A DNA stretch of 64,000 nt from positions 1 to 64,000 of the forward strand of contig CAAGAO010000016.1 in the NCBI GenBank assembly GCA_900767835.1, written 5' to 3'. Source of the DNA: Clostridia bacterium (lineage in GTDB: Bacteria > Bacillota > Clostridia > Christensenellales > UBA1242). A program made the translations under genes and the position numbers. The notes below the pieces were generated by a model. That model made no database searches, was not told the DNA's origin, and was given only the letters and a program-made list of their open reading frames with translations. Positions within the stretch are counted from its first letter, which is position 1; every line of letters begins with the position of its first letter. Positions 8,671 through 15,077 of the stretch are shown here, piece by piece.

Positions 8671-9954
8671 ATGTATAACAATTTAAATGTAGGAGCAGTT
8701 GCCAATATTAAAGTAATAGGTGTCGGTGGTGGCGGAAACAATGCCGTAAATAGAATGATTGACGCTAACATCACAAGTGCACAATTTGTTGCAATCAATA
8801 CAGATAAACAAGCATTACTTTTGTCAAAAGCAGAACATAGACTTCAAATAGGTGAAAAATTAACTAGAGGTCTTGGTGCTGGTGCTGACCCAGAAGTTGG
8901 ACAAAAGGCAGCAGAAGAATCTAAAGCCAGCATTTCAGAAATGTTAAAAGATTGTGACCTTGTATTTATTACCGCTGGTATGGGTGGTGGTACTGGAACA
9001 GGTGCAGCCCCAGTTGTTGCTCAAATCGCAAAAGAAATGGGAATCTTAACCATAGCAGTTGTTACAAAACCATTTGGTTTTGAAGGTAGAACTCGTGTTG
9101 AAAACTGCGAAAAAGGTCTTGAAAATTTACGCAAATATGTTGATACATTAGTTATTATTCCTAATGACAAACTATTAAAACTTGTACCAAAAGGCACTCC
9201 TATTATTGAAGCTTTTATGTATGCAGATGATGTTTTGCGTCAAGGTATTCAAGGTATATCAGACTTAATTGTTACACCAAGTTTAATCAACCTAGATTTT
9301 GCCGACGTACGTTCAGTTATGAAAAACCGCGGTCTTGCTCATATGGGTATAGGTCATTCTAAAGGTGAGAATAAAACTATTGAGGCTGTTCGTCAAGCCG
9401 TTTCAAGCCCATTACTAGAAACAACCATCGAAGGTGCGACAGGTGTTATTATCAATGTTAAAGGTGGCTTAGATTTACCTCTTGATGAAGTCTATGAGGC
9501 TGCTGACCTTGTTAAAGAAGTTGTTGACCCATCTTGCAATATTATATTTGGTTCTGGTATTGATGAATCTATGAATGATGAAGTAGAAATTACAATTATT
9601 GCAACTGGTTTCCAATCTGATTCCAATGTTTTGGAAGATAAAAACTTAAATAAGGTTAAAAAAGATGTAGAAGCGGTAAACAATTTTGCAAATAAACGTT
9701 ATGATGGTTTCCCTATTGGAAGAATGAATACACAAAATAACAACAACCAACCACAAAATAACTATGCTAATAATTACCAAAATAATTATCAACAACCACA
9801 AAACAACTATCAACCACAAAACAACTATCAACCACAAAATAATTATAATGACCCAAAAGCAGATTTTGTAAGAAATGATGGTGTGCAAACTTCAAGACTA
9901 GAAGTTCCAGACGATATTCCACCATATCTTAGAAAATTAAAAGAGCATAGATAA
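8671..9954 (+). CDS. ftsZ: Cell division protein FtsZ
   Basis: Tubulin-like GTPase that forms the division ring, 427 residues. The tubulin signature GGGTGTGAAPVVA is near residue 107, the T7 loop region NLDFADVRSVM near 208 and the GTPase core is complete to about residue 318. A Gln/Asn-rich linker (about 355-405) contains tandem repeats of the unit QPQNNY. The C-terminal peptide IPPYLRKLKEHR is the conserved binding site for FtsA, SepF and similar partners. AAGGAG lies 12 bases before the ATG. A small unknown gene follows after 15 bases and is probably co-transcribed. Confidence 0.98.
   Translation: MYNNLNVGAVANIKVIGVGGGGNNAVNRMIDANITSAQFVAINTDKQALLLSKAEHRLQIGEKLTRGLGAGADPEVGQKAAEESKASISEMLKDCDLVFITAGMGGGTGTGAAPVVAQIAKEMGILTIAVVTKPFGFEGRTRVENCEKGLENLRKYVDTLVIIPNDKLLKLVPKGTPIIEAFMYADDVLRQGIQGISDLIVTPSLINLDFADVRSVMKNRGLAHMGIGHSKGENKTIEAVRQAVSSPLLETTIEGATGVIINVKGGLDLPLDEVYEAADLVKEVVDPSCNIIFGSGIDESMNDEVEITIIATGFQSDSNVLEDKNLNKVKKDVEAVNNFANKRYDGFPIGRMNTQNNNNQPQNNYANNYQNNYQQPQNNYQPQNNYQPQNNYNDPKADFVRNDGVQTSRLEVPDDIPPYLRKLKEHR
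9793..9846 (+). repeat. Three 18-base tandem repeats in the FtsZ linker
   Basis: Three adjacent 18-base units (9793-9810, 9811-9828, 9829-9846) encode QPQNNY; the first two are identical and the third differs by two bases. Less regular NNY units precede them. Confidence 0.9.
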
Positions 9955-9969
9955 TTTTAGGAGCGTGTT

Positions 9970-10344
9970 ATGGATTTGTCGAAAGAGGATATTCAAAAAA
10001 TATTAGTTATTGCAAATAAATATTTTGCAAAAAATTTTAATAATGGTGCAACCTTGCAAGAAATTACCCATCACGAAGAAGTTGCATTTAAAAAATATAT
10101 TAAATGCTATGCAAAGAATTTAGAGCATGGCAAAACTAGATATAATGGAGAGTGTAAAAAATTACGCGATAATTGGTTTATGCTAGAAACTGTTAAAAAA
10201 TTGTATAAAATTAATAATCTTGAAAAGGCAGATAACTTAGATTTTTGCACTGAATCTCTTGCTTTACAAACCGACAAATTCTATGAATATATCAAAAAAG
10301 AAAAATACAATAGTTACACTGAAGAATCAGATTTAGAAAAATAA
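9970..10344 (+). CDS. Hypothetical protein downstream of ftsZ
   Basis: A 124-residue soluble, charged, helix-rich protein that I do not recognise. It starts 15 bases after ftsZ with its own TAGGAG site, and the next feature is a terminator, so it is the last gene of the ftsA-ftsZ transcript. Features that can be seen: ITHHEEVAFKKYIKCYAKNLEH near 30-50 and a Lys/Glu-rich second half. Position suggests a link to division or envelope work, but this is inference only. Confidence 0.6.
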   Translation: MDLSKEDIQKILVIANKYFAKNFNNGATLQEITHHEEVAFKKYIKCYAKNLEHGKTRYNGECKKLRDNWFMLETVKKLYKINNLEKADNLDFCTESLALQTDKFYEYIKKEKYNSYTEESDLEK

Positions 10345-10397
10345 TTCGTTTTATTAAAAAATAAACTTTGTTTGTATTATTTATAAAGTACACAAAT

Positions 10398-10433
10398 AAG
10401 AGTCTTAAAGTAAATTACTTTAGGCTCTTTTTT
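10398..10433 (+). terminator. Terminator after the ftsA-ftsZ operon
   Basis: Imperfect stem AAGAGTCTTAAAGTA / TACTTTAGGCTCTT with a 3-base loop, followed by a T-run. Confidence 0.75.
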
Positions 10434-10444
10434 ATGTTTACCTA

Positions 10445-10473
10445 TTGCATTTTTATTGTTAATGTGGTATATT
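10445..10473 (+). promoter_or_regulatory. Promoter of the cysteine desulfurase-scaffold operon
   Basis: TTGCAT (10445-10450), 17-base spacer, TATATT (10468-10473). The start codon is 37 bases downstream. Confidence 0.6.
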
Positions 10474-10509
10474 TTTACTTGTAAATTGTATAAAAGGACT
10501 AAAAAGATA

Positions 10510-11682
10510 ATGAAAAGAGTATATTTAGACAACGCAGCAACTACATTTTGCTCTAATGAAGTTTTAAATGAAATGTTGCCAGCATTTAATACTATTTATG
10601 GAAATGCAAATAGCCTACATTCTTTTGGTAGAGATGCATCAGCTATAGTTGACCACGCACGAGATAAAGTTGCAAAAGCAATTTCAGCAAAATCTAACGA
10701 AATTTACTTTACATCTGGCGGTAGTGAGGCAAACAACTGGGCAATTAAAGGTGTTGCGAGAGCAAATGCTTATAAAGGTAAACATATTATTACTAGCCAA
10801 ATTGAACATGATTCAGTTTTGGAAAGTTGTCAAGCACTAGAGAAAGAAGGTTTTGAAGTAACATATTTAAAAGTTGACGAAAACGGGTTAGTTAGTCTTG
10901 CTGATGTTTTGCACTATATAAGACCAGATACCATTTTAATTTCAATTATGACTGTTAATAACGAAGTTGGAACCATACAAAATATTAAAGCCATTGCAAA
11001 AACCGCTCATGAGAATGGTATTATTTTCCATACTGATGCAGTTCAAGCATTGGGGGCTGTCAAATTAGATGTAGAAGATATGGATATAGATTTAATGAGT
11101 ATGTCTGCTCATAAAATTTACGGACCTAAAGGCTGTGGCGCTTTGTATATTAGAAATGGTATAAAATGCTCAGACTTACTAGACGGTGGTTCTCAAGAAA
11201 GAAAACGCAGAGCAGGTACAATAAATGTTCCCGCTGTTGCTGGTTTTGGTAAAGCAGTTGAAATAGCGACAAGAGATATTATAGTAAATCAACAAAAAAT
11301 AAAGACAATAAGAGATTATTTTGTCAAACAGATAACAGAAAAAATCCCATATATTAGAGTTAATGGGCACCCATACCAAAAGGTTCAAGGTATTGTAAAT
11401 ATTGGCTTTGAAATGGTTGATGCTGAAGCACTTCTTACAATGCTTGATTTGGAAGGTATCGCAGTTTCTATTGGTTCGGCTTGTACCGCTGGCGTTGCAG
11501 AACAATCTCATGTTTTAAAAGCAATGCATGTTCCAGAAGAATATCTAAAAGGTTCAATAAGATTTTCTTTTGGTAAAAATGTATCAAAGGAAGATATAGA
11601 TTACACAATTGAAAAACTTTGTGAAATCGTTGCTAAACTTCGCTCAATTAGTTCAGTTACTAAAACAGGGAGGGCAAAATAA
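10510..11682 (+). CDS. Cysteine desulfurase (IscS/NifS family)
   Basis: PLP enzyme that takes sulfur from cysteine and hands it on as a persulfide, 390 residues. VYLDNAATT starts the protein, the PLP Lys is in SAHKIYGPKG near 205 and the mobile catalytic Cys is in GSACTAGV near 330. SGGSEANNWAIKG near 70 and EVGTIQNI near 160 are further family motifs. I choose the ATG at 10510, preceded by AAAGGA; the in-frame ATG at 10456 lies inside the promoter. The stop overlaps the ATG of the scaffold-like gene by one base, so this desulfurase is dedicated to the Fe-S system. A second desulfurase is linked to thiI at 59522. Confidence 0.93.
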   Translation: MKRVYLDNAATTFCSNEVLNEMLPAFNTIYGNANSLHSFGRDASAIVDHARDKVAKAISAKSNEIYFTSGGSEANNWAIKGVARANAYKGKHIITSQIEHDSVLESCQALEKEGFEVTYLKVDENGLVSLADVLHYIRPDTILISIMTVNNEVGTIQNIKAIAKTAHENGIIFHTDAVQALGAVKLDVEDMDIDLMSMSAHKIYGPKGCGALYIRNGIKCSDLLDGGSQERKRRAGTINVPAVAGFGKAVEIATRDIIVNQQKIKTIRDYFVKQITEKIPYIRVNGHPYQKVQGIVNIGFEMVDAEALLTMLDLEGIAVSIGSACTAGVAEQSHVLKAMHVPEEYLKGSIRFSFGKNVSKEDIDYTIEKLCEIVAKLRSISSVTKTGRAK

Positions 11683-12194
11683 TGTACAGTGAAAAATTTT
11701 TAGATATTTTTAAAAATCCATTAAATGCAGGCGGTTTGCAAGGAGCAAATGGAGTTGGTAAATATATTGACTCATCATGCGGTGATTCTATTAAAATTTA
11801 TTTAAAATTTGATGAAAATCAAACTATTATAGGTGCACATTTTAAAGCACTTGGTGGTACAGCAACTATTGTTGCAGGTAGTGCGATTTGCAGTTGTCTG
11901 TTAGATTGTAACATCAATGAAGCATTAAATATTGACGAAGATAGAATTATGGAAGTGACAGGCGAGTTTCCAAGCGAAAAGAGATATGCAATAGACTTTG
12001 CCAAAAAAGCGTTAGTTAACGCTATAGAAAATTATAAAAACAATCTTGAAAAGGAAATAAAAAAGAACGCAAAAAAATCTCCTATAAAGGAAGAAAAACT
12101 TAAACAAGAAAAACCAAATATTACTCCAGAAATTTCAGACAGAAGAAATGTAAGTGCCGCAAAAGCAAAATTTGACGAAATGTTTAATTTATAA
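11682..12194 (+). CDS. IscU/NifU-like scaffold protein, variant lacking two canonical ligands
   Basis: A 170-residue protein with an IscU/NifU N-terminal fold, translationally coupled to the desulfurase. The first ligand site is normal (SSCGDSIKIYL, Cys33 and Asp35). At the second site, where the family has FGCG, this protein has LGGT (58-60), and at the third, where HC is expected, it has YA in SEKRYAIDFAKKAL. Instead there is a nearby cluster Cys70, Cys72, Cys76 (CSCLLDC). A Lys/Glu-rich tail of about 50 residues ends in SAAKAKFDEMFNL. The role is Fe-S assembly by context; the loss of two of the three usual cysteines makes a standard scaffold mechanism doubtful. Confidence 0.8.
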   Translation: MYSEKFLDIFKNPLNAGGLQGANGVGKYIDSSCGDSIKIYLKFDENQTIIGAHFKALGGTATIVAGSAICSCLLDCNINEALNIDEDRIMEVTGEFPSEKRYAIDFAKKALVNAIENYKNNLEKEIKKNAKKSPIKEEKLKQEKPNITPEISDRRNVSAAKAKFDEMFNL

Positions 12195-12205
12195 ATGTAT
12201 AATTT

Positions 12206-12243
12206 TACCCTCATTGCACAATATAATTGTAGGAGGGTATTTT
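12206..12243 (+). terminator. Hairpin combining terminator and ribosome binding site
   Basis: Outer stem TACCCTC (12206-12212) / GAGGGTA (12233-12239) and inner stem ACAAT / ATTGT, followed by TTTTT. The 3' arm contains AGGAGGG, the ribosome site of the small gene at 12245. It can end the iscS-scaffold transcript, and it would mask that ribosome site if read through. Confidence 0.55.
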
Positions 12244-12244
12244 T

Positions 12245-12388
12245 ATGAAAGAAGGCTTAATTTGCGGAATGGTTATTGGATTGATGGCTGGTGCTTTGCT
12301 ATATAAACATAATCCCCAAGCAAAGGACATTGTTAATCAAACAGAACAAGCCGTAAAAAAAGAATTAAAAAATATTGCTTCTAAATAA
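12245..12388 (+). CDS. Small membrane protein, 47 residues
   Basis: A short gene with an AGGAGGG ribosome site 7 bases before the ATG. The protein has an N-terminal hydrophobic, Gly-rich helix (LICGMVIGLMAGALLY, residues 4-19) and a basic and polar helix (NQTEQAVKKELKNIASK). This layout resembles short YtxH-type proteins, which are stress-related and of unknown mechanism. A perfect terminator begins three bases after the stop. The ribosome site lies in a hairpin arm, so expression may depend on RNA folding. Confidence 0.6.
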   Translation: MKEGLICGMVIGLMAGALLYKHNPQAKDIVNQTEQAVKKELKNIASK

Positions 12389-12391
12389 TTT

Positions 12392-12424
12392 AAAAACTGC
12401 TATGCGATTTGCTTAGCAGTTTTT
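12392..12424 (+). terminator. Terminator of the small membrane protein gene
   Basis: Perfect 11-bp stem AAAAACTGCTA / TAGCAGTTTTT with an 11-base loop, directly after the stop. Confidence 0.85.
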
Positions 12425-12452
12425 AAATATATCAAATATGTTATAAACTTTA

Positions 12453-12481
12453 TAATATTTGTTAGAAAACAGTCATATTTT
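12453..12481 (+). promoter_or_regulatory. Candidate sigma-E (mother-cell) promoter of the spoIVFB-like locus
   Basis: TAATATT (12453-12459) fits the sigma-E -35 consensus KMATATT, and CATATTTT (12474-12481) after 14 bases matches CATA plus the last T of CATACANT. In Bacillus subtilis spoIVF is sigma-E dependent, so the context supports the call; in DNA this AT-rich a chance match is possible. Confidence 0.45.
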
Positions 12482-12486
12482 ACTTT

Positions 12487-12684
12487 ATGGAAAATAACGA
12501 CAAATTATTTAATGTTAAAATATATTGTATTAATTCAACTAATATATATAATGTTAAATTCAAGTATATACAATCAAAATCAAGGTTATTCTTGCGTTTG
12601 TACGATAGTTTGATTATTTGTACATTTATAGTAAATGTCTTTTCATTGCTTAGTATAACATATAAATTTTTTTTGGTGATATAG
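12487..12684 (+). CDS. Possible small membrane protein before the SpoIVFB-like gene
   Basis: A 65-residue frame that ends one base before the ATG of the SpoIVFB-like protease. It has a basic N-terminal part and one hydrophobic helix (about 41-64, LIICTFIVNVFSLLSITYKF). There is no ribosome site; the start codon is 6 bases after the candidate sigma-E -10 box, so it would be leaderless. It sits where spoIVFA lies in Bacillus, but shows no M23 domain or other similarity to SpoIVFA. It may be a real small partner or a chance frame. Confidence 0.35.
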   Translation: MENNDKLFNVKIYCINSTNIYNVKFKYIQSKSRLFLRLYDSLIICTFIVNVFSLLSITYKFFLVI

Positions 12685-12685
12685 T

Positions 12686-13549
12686 ATGAAAAAACACAAG
12701 TTGAAAATTGTATTTAGTTGGCTGTTTTTAGTATTGTTGCTTGGACTTATTTTGTTTGATAATATATTAAATTTTGTTATTTATATAACTGTCGTATTTT
12801 TACATGAGCTTGCTCATTATTTCGTAGCAAAAAAATTAGGATACAAACTTAATAAATTTTATATTATGCCATATGGAGTTTGTTTAAATTATGAAAATAT
12901 AGTATTTCAAGGTAACGATGAAATTTTAATTTCCATGGCTGGACCACTATTCAATTATTTTATATGTATTTTATGTGTTGCTGTTTGGTGGCTTTTCCCA
13001 ATCACATATTATTATTTAGATTATTTTTGCTTTTGTAATCTACTTTTAGCCACTTTTAATATTTTGCCTTGTTTTCCATTAGATGGTGGGAGAGTTACTG
13101 TTTGTTTATTGTCAAAAATAATTGACCGAGAAAAAGCAATTAACATTAGTGTTATTACTAATTATATTTTTTGTTTACTCTTGACAATACTGTTTATATT
13201 GTCATTATTTAAAAATATAAATTTTAGTTATATTTTTGTTGCCATATTTTTGTTTTCAGGGTGTCTTAGTCCTAAAAAGTACTCTCAATATACGTATTTA
13301 TCACTTTACAGTAATAAAACAAAACTGTATGGTAAAGGTTGCTCGGTTAAAATTATGGCTTTTAATAGCAATGTCAAGTTATATAAAATCATAGCTAGGT
13401 TCACTCGATATAAATATAATATTGTTTATATTATTATGCCAAATGGTGCAGTTAAGGTTTTTTCAGAAAATAGTATAAATAATCTATCTGTAAAATATTC
13501 GCCAACATATAGTATTGACGATATACTTGCAAATATATGTGAAAAATAA
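12686..13549 (+). CDS. spoIVFB: SpoIVFB-like M50 site-2 protease
   Basis: Membrane-embedded zinc metalloprotease, 287 residues, close to the 288 of Bacillus SpoIVFB, which cleaves pro-sigma-K during sporulation. The zinc site HELAH is near residue 45 in the second hydrophobic segment, and the third ligand region NILPCFPLDGGR is near 128, matching the NxxPxxPLDGG motif. SMAGPLFNY near 90 is the other conserved M50 block. Six hydrophobic segments fill residues 7-200; a soluble C-terminal domain of about 85 residues (ending YSIDDILANICEK) takes the place of the CBS domain. The ribosome site is weak. SpoIVA is encoded 3 kb downstream. An alternative is a general M50 protease with another substrate. 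Confidence 0.75.
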   Translation: MKKHKLKIVFSWLFLVLLLGLILFDNILNFVIYITVVFLHELAHYFVAKKLGYKLNKFYIMPYGVCLNYENIVFQGNDEILISMAGPLFNYFICILCVAVWWLFPITYYYLDYFCFCNLLLATFNILPCFPLDGGRVTVCLLSKIIDREKAINISVITNYIFCLLLTILFILSLFKNINFSYIFVAIFLFSGCLSPKKYSQYTYLSLYSNKTKLYGKGCSVKIMAFNSNVKLYKIIARFTRYKYNIVYIIMPNGAVKVFSENSINNLSVKYSPTYSIDDILANICEK

Positions 13550-13592
13550 AGTGTTGGAGTATTAAAAAAATAATTACGCACAAAGTATATTT

Positions 13593-14096
13593 ATGAAACA
13601 AACTTTAAAATATATTTATAGCGTAGTATACGATAACCTAAAATTTGCAGAAGCAAAACATACAATAGTATTAACTCTTGCAGGAGCGGTGCTTGCTTTT
13701 GCGACAACATTTTTTTCGGATAATTTGATACAAAATTTGTTTGCAATAGCAAGTATAATTTTTTCACTTATTGCAATATTTTATAGTATTGTCGCATTGG
13801 CTTCAAGGAATGTAAAATTAAAAACAAAGAGAATTAACATAAAAGCAAACCTATTATACTACAAAGATATAATGAAATTTGATGAAATTGTATATGTTAA
13901 TACTATTAAAAAAGAGTATGACTTTACAAATATTTATAAACCAGATAGTATGGATTTTGATTTGGCAAAAAGAATTATAGTTGTTTCCAAATTAACATAC
14001 ATAAAGTTGTTATATTTTAATTTCGCAATAGTATTCCTATTTTCAAGCGTATTATGTCTTATTGCAACAGTGTTAATAAGAGGAAAGGTATGGTAG
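13593..14096 (+). CDS. PycTM-like (Pycsar effector-type) membrane protein
   Basis: A 167-residue protein with two helices near the N-terminus (about 25-42 and 47-68), a polar middle of about 70 residues and one long hydrophobic segment near the C-terminus (about 141-162). The layout and local words match what I know of the PycTM domain of Pycsar effectors: NLKFAEAKHTIVLTLAGAVL before helix 1, then NLLYYKDIMKFDE in the loop, then DLAKRIIVVSKLTYIKLLYF before the last segment. PycTM proteins disrupt the membrane upon sensing cCMP or cUMP; no cyclase gene is present nearby, so the trigger is unknown. It overlaps the next gene by 7 bases. The start lacks a clear ribosome site. Confidence 0.6.
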   Translation: MKQTLKYIYSVVYDNLKFAEAKHTIVLTLAGAVLAFATTFFSDNLIQNLFAIASIIFSLIAIFYSIVALASRNVKLKTKRINIKANLLYYKDIMKFDEIVYVNTIKKEYDFTNIYKPDSMDFDLAKRIIVVSKLTYIKLLYFNFAIVFLFSSVLCLIATVLIRGKVW

Positions 14097-14446
14097 AACA
14101 GTTTATATTTTGGCTTATTGGTTTGGTTGAAGATGACCCAATTCCAGACGAGATTAAATGCATATTATTTGAAACAAAAATAAATGGTAAGTACAAATAT
14201 ATTCAACTTAAAGGATATGAAGATGAACCCAATGTTAATTCACTTGCTTTTTGTCCATTGGAAGCACAATGGTTTAACAATATTACACTTGCAAAAATGT
14301 ACAAAGATAATTTTATATATAATGTAAAATATGTTATAAATGAGTCTTTTTCAAATGATTCGCTAAAAGAAATTTTTATGAATAAGAAAATATATTTTAA
14401 ATATTTGAACAATATGGAATTTTTATTTAAAGTAAATATAGATTGA
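14090..14446 (+). CDS. Unknown small protein overlapping the PycTM-like gene
   Basis: A 118-residue protein that I cannot assign. It begins at the ATG at 14090 inside the last codons of the PycTM-like gene (7-base overlap), with GAGGAAAGG just upstream, so the pair is translationally coupled. An amphipathic N-terminus (QFIFWLIGLV) is followed by EDDPIPDEIKCILFETKI, a strand-rich middle and the motif CPLEAQWF near residue 60. I have an impression of similar EDDP...PLEAQ proteins in clostridial genomes but no function. A partner or control protein for the membrane effector is a reasonable guess. Confidence 0.6.
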   Translation: MVEQFIFWLIGLVEDDPIPDEIKCILFETKINGKYKYIQLKGYEDEPNVNSLAFCPLEAQWFNNITLAKMYKDNFIYNVKYVINESFSNDSLKEIFMNKKIYFKYLNNMEFLFKVNID

Positions 14447-14478
14447 ATAAAAATATTTTAATTATTTAAAATAAATAT

Positions 14479-15036
14479 ATGAAATTATTTAAAAAAATAG
14501 GTTTATTTTTATCTTCTTTTGCACCATTGTTTTTACTTTTAATAACAAAGGAAATAATTGAAATAATAAACAAAAATTGGTCTTTAAATTTCTTAAATTC
14601 TTTTTTATTAACAGTATTAATTTTAATGTTGTTTATTGGAATTTATTACTTAATTACATCATTAAAAGAAATCTTATTGTTTAAAACTGAAAAAATACTT
14701 ATTTTAAATAAAAGTAATTCAACAGACCAACATTTTTTAGGTTATTTTTCATTATTTGTTTTATTTGCTATTAGTTATGATATCGAAATGTATAGTATGG
14801 CTATAATATTTTTTATGGTCATAGTAATGATAGCTATTGTGTATATTAAAAATGATATGTATTTTATAAATCCATTACTTAATATCTTAGGTTATAGTTA
14901 TTATAACATTGAGTTTAAAAATAATAAGGGCGAAGTCAAAACTGCACAAGTATTTTATAATGGAATTATTGAAACAGATAAAGATTATTACATTTGCACT
15001 AAATACAATAGTTTATTTTTTTTGAAAAAGCCATAA
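14479..15036 (+). CDS. Four-helix membrane protein, possibly KwaA-like
   Basis: A 185-residue protein with four hydrophobic segments (about 7-24, 39-62, 88-104, 108-125) and a short soluble C-terminal domain. The words KIGLFLSSFAPLFLLL at the start, and YIKNDMYFINPLLNILGYSY after the last helix, resemble the KwaA membrane component of the Kiwa anti-phage system and related four-helix proteins as I remember them. No KwaB (DUF4868) gene is nearby. The gene follows the PycTM pair by 32 bases in the same direction and has no ribosome site. Function is uncertain; the similarity needs a profile search. Confidence 0.5.
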   Translation: MKLFKKIGLFLSSFAPLFLLLITKEIIEIINKNWSLNFLNSFLLTVLILMLFIGIYYLITSLKEILLFKTEKILILNKSNSTDQHFLGYFSLFVLFAISYDIEMYSMAIIFFMVIVMIAIVYIKNDMYFINPLLNILGYSYYNIEFKNNKGEVKTAQVFYNGIIETDKDYYICTKYNSLFFLKKP

Positions 15037-15041
15037 TTTGT

Positions 15042-15070
15042 TTGTGTTTTTTTTAAAGATTTTGTAGTAT
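15042..15070 (+). promoter_or_regulatory. Candidate promoter of the signal peptidase gene (leaderless layout)
   Basis: TTGTGT (15042-15047), 17 bases, TAGTAT (15065-15070); the ATG at 15078 is 7 bases beyond the -10 box and has no ribosome site. The -35 box is a weak match. Confidence 0.4.
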
Positions 15071-15077
15071 ATATAAT

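Noticed and set aside
15072..15077. TATAAT directly before the signal peptidase ATG
   Set aside because: A -10 box there would put the transcript start inside the coding region; the TAGTAT seven bases upstream fits better.
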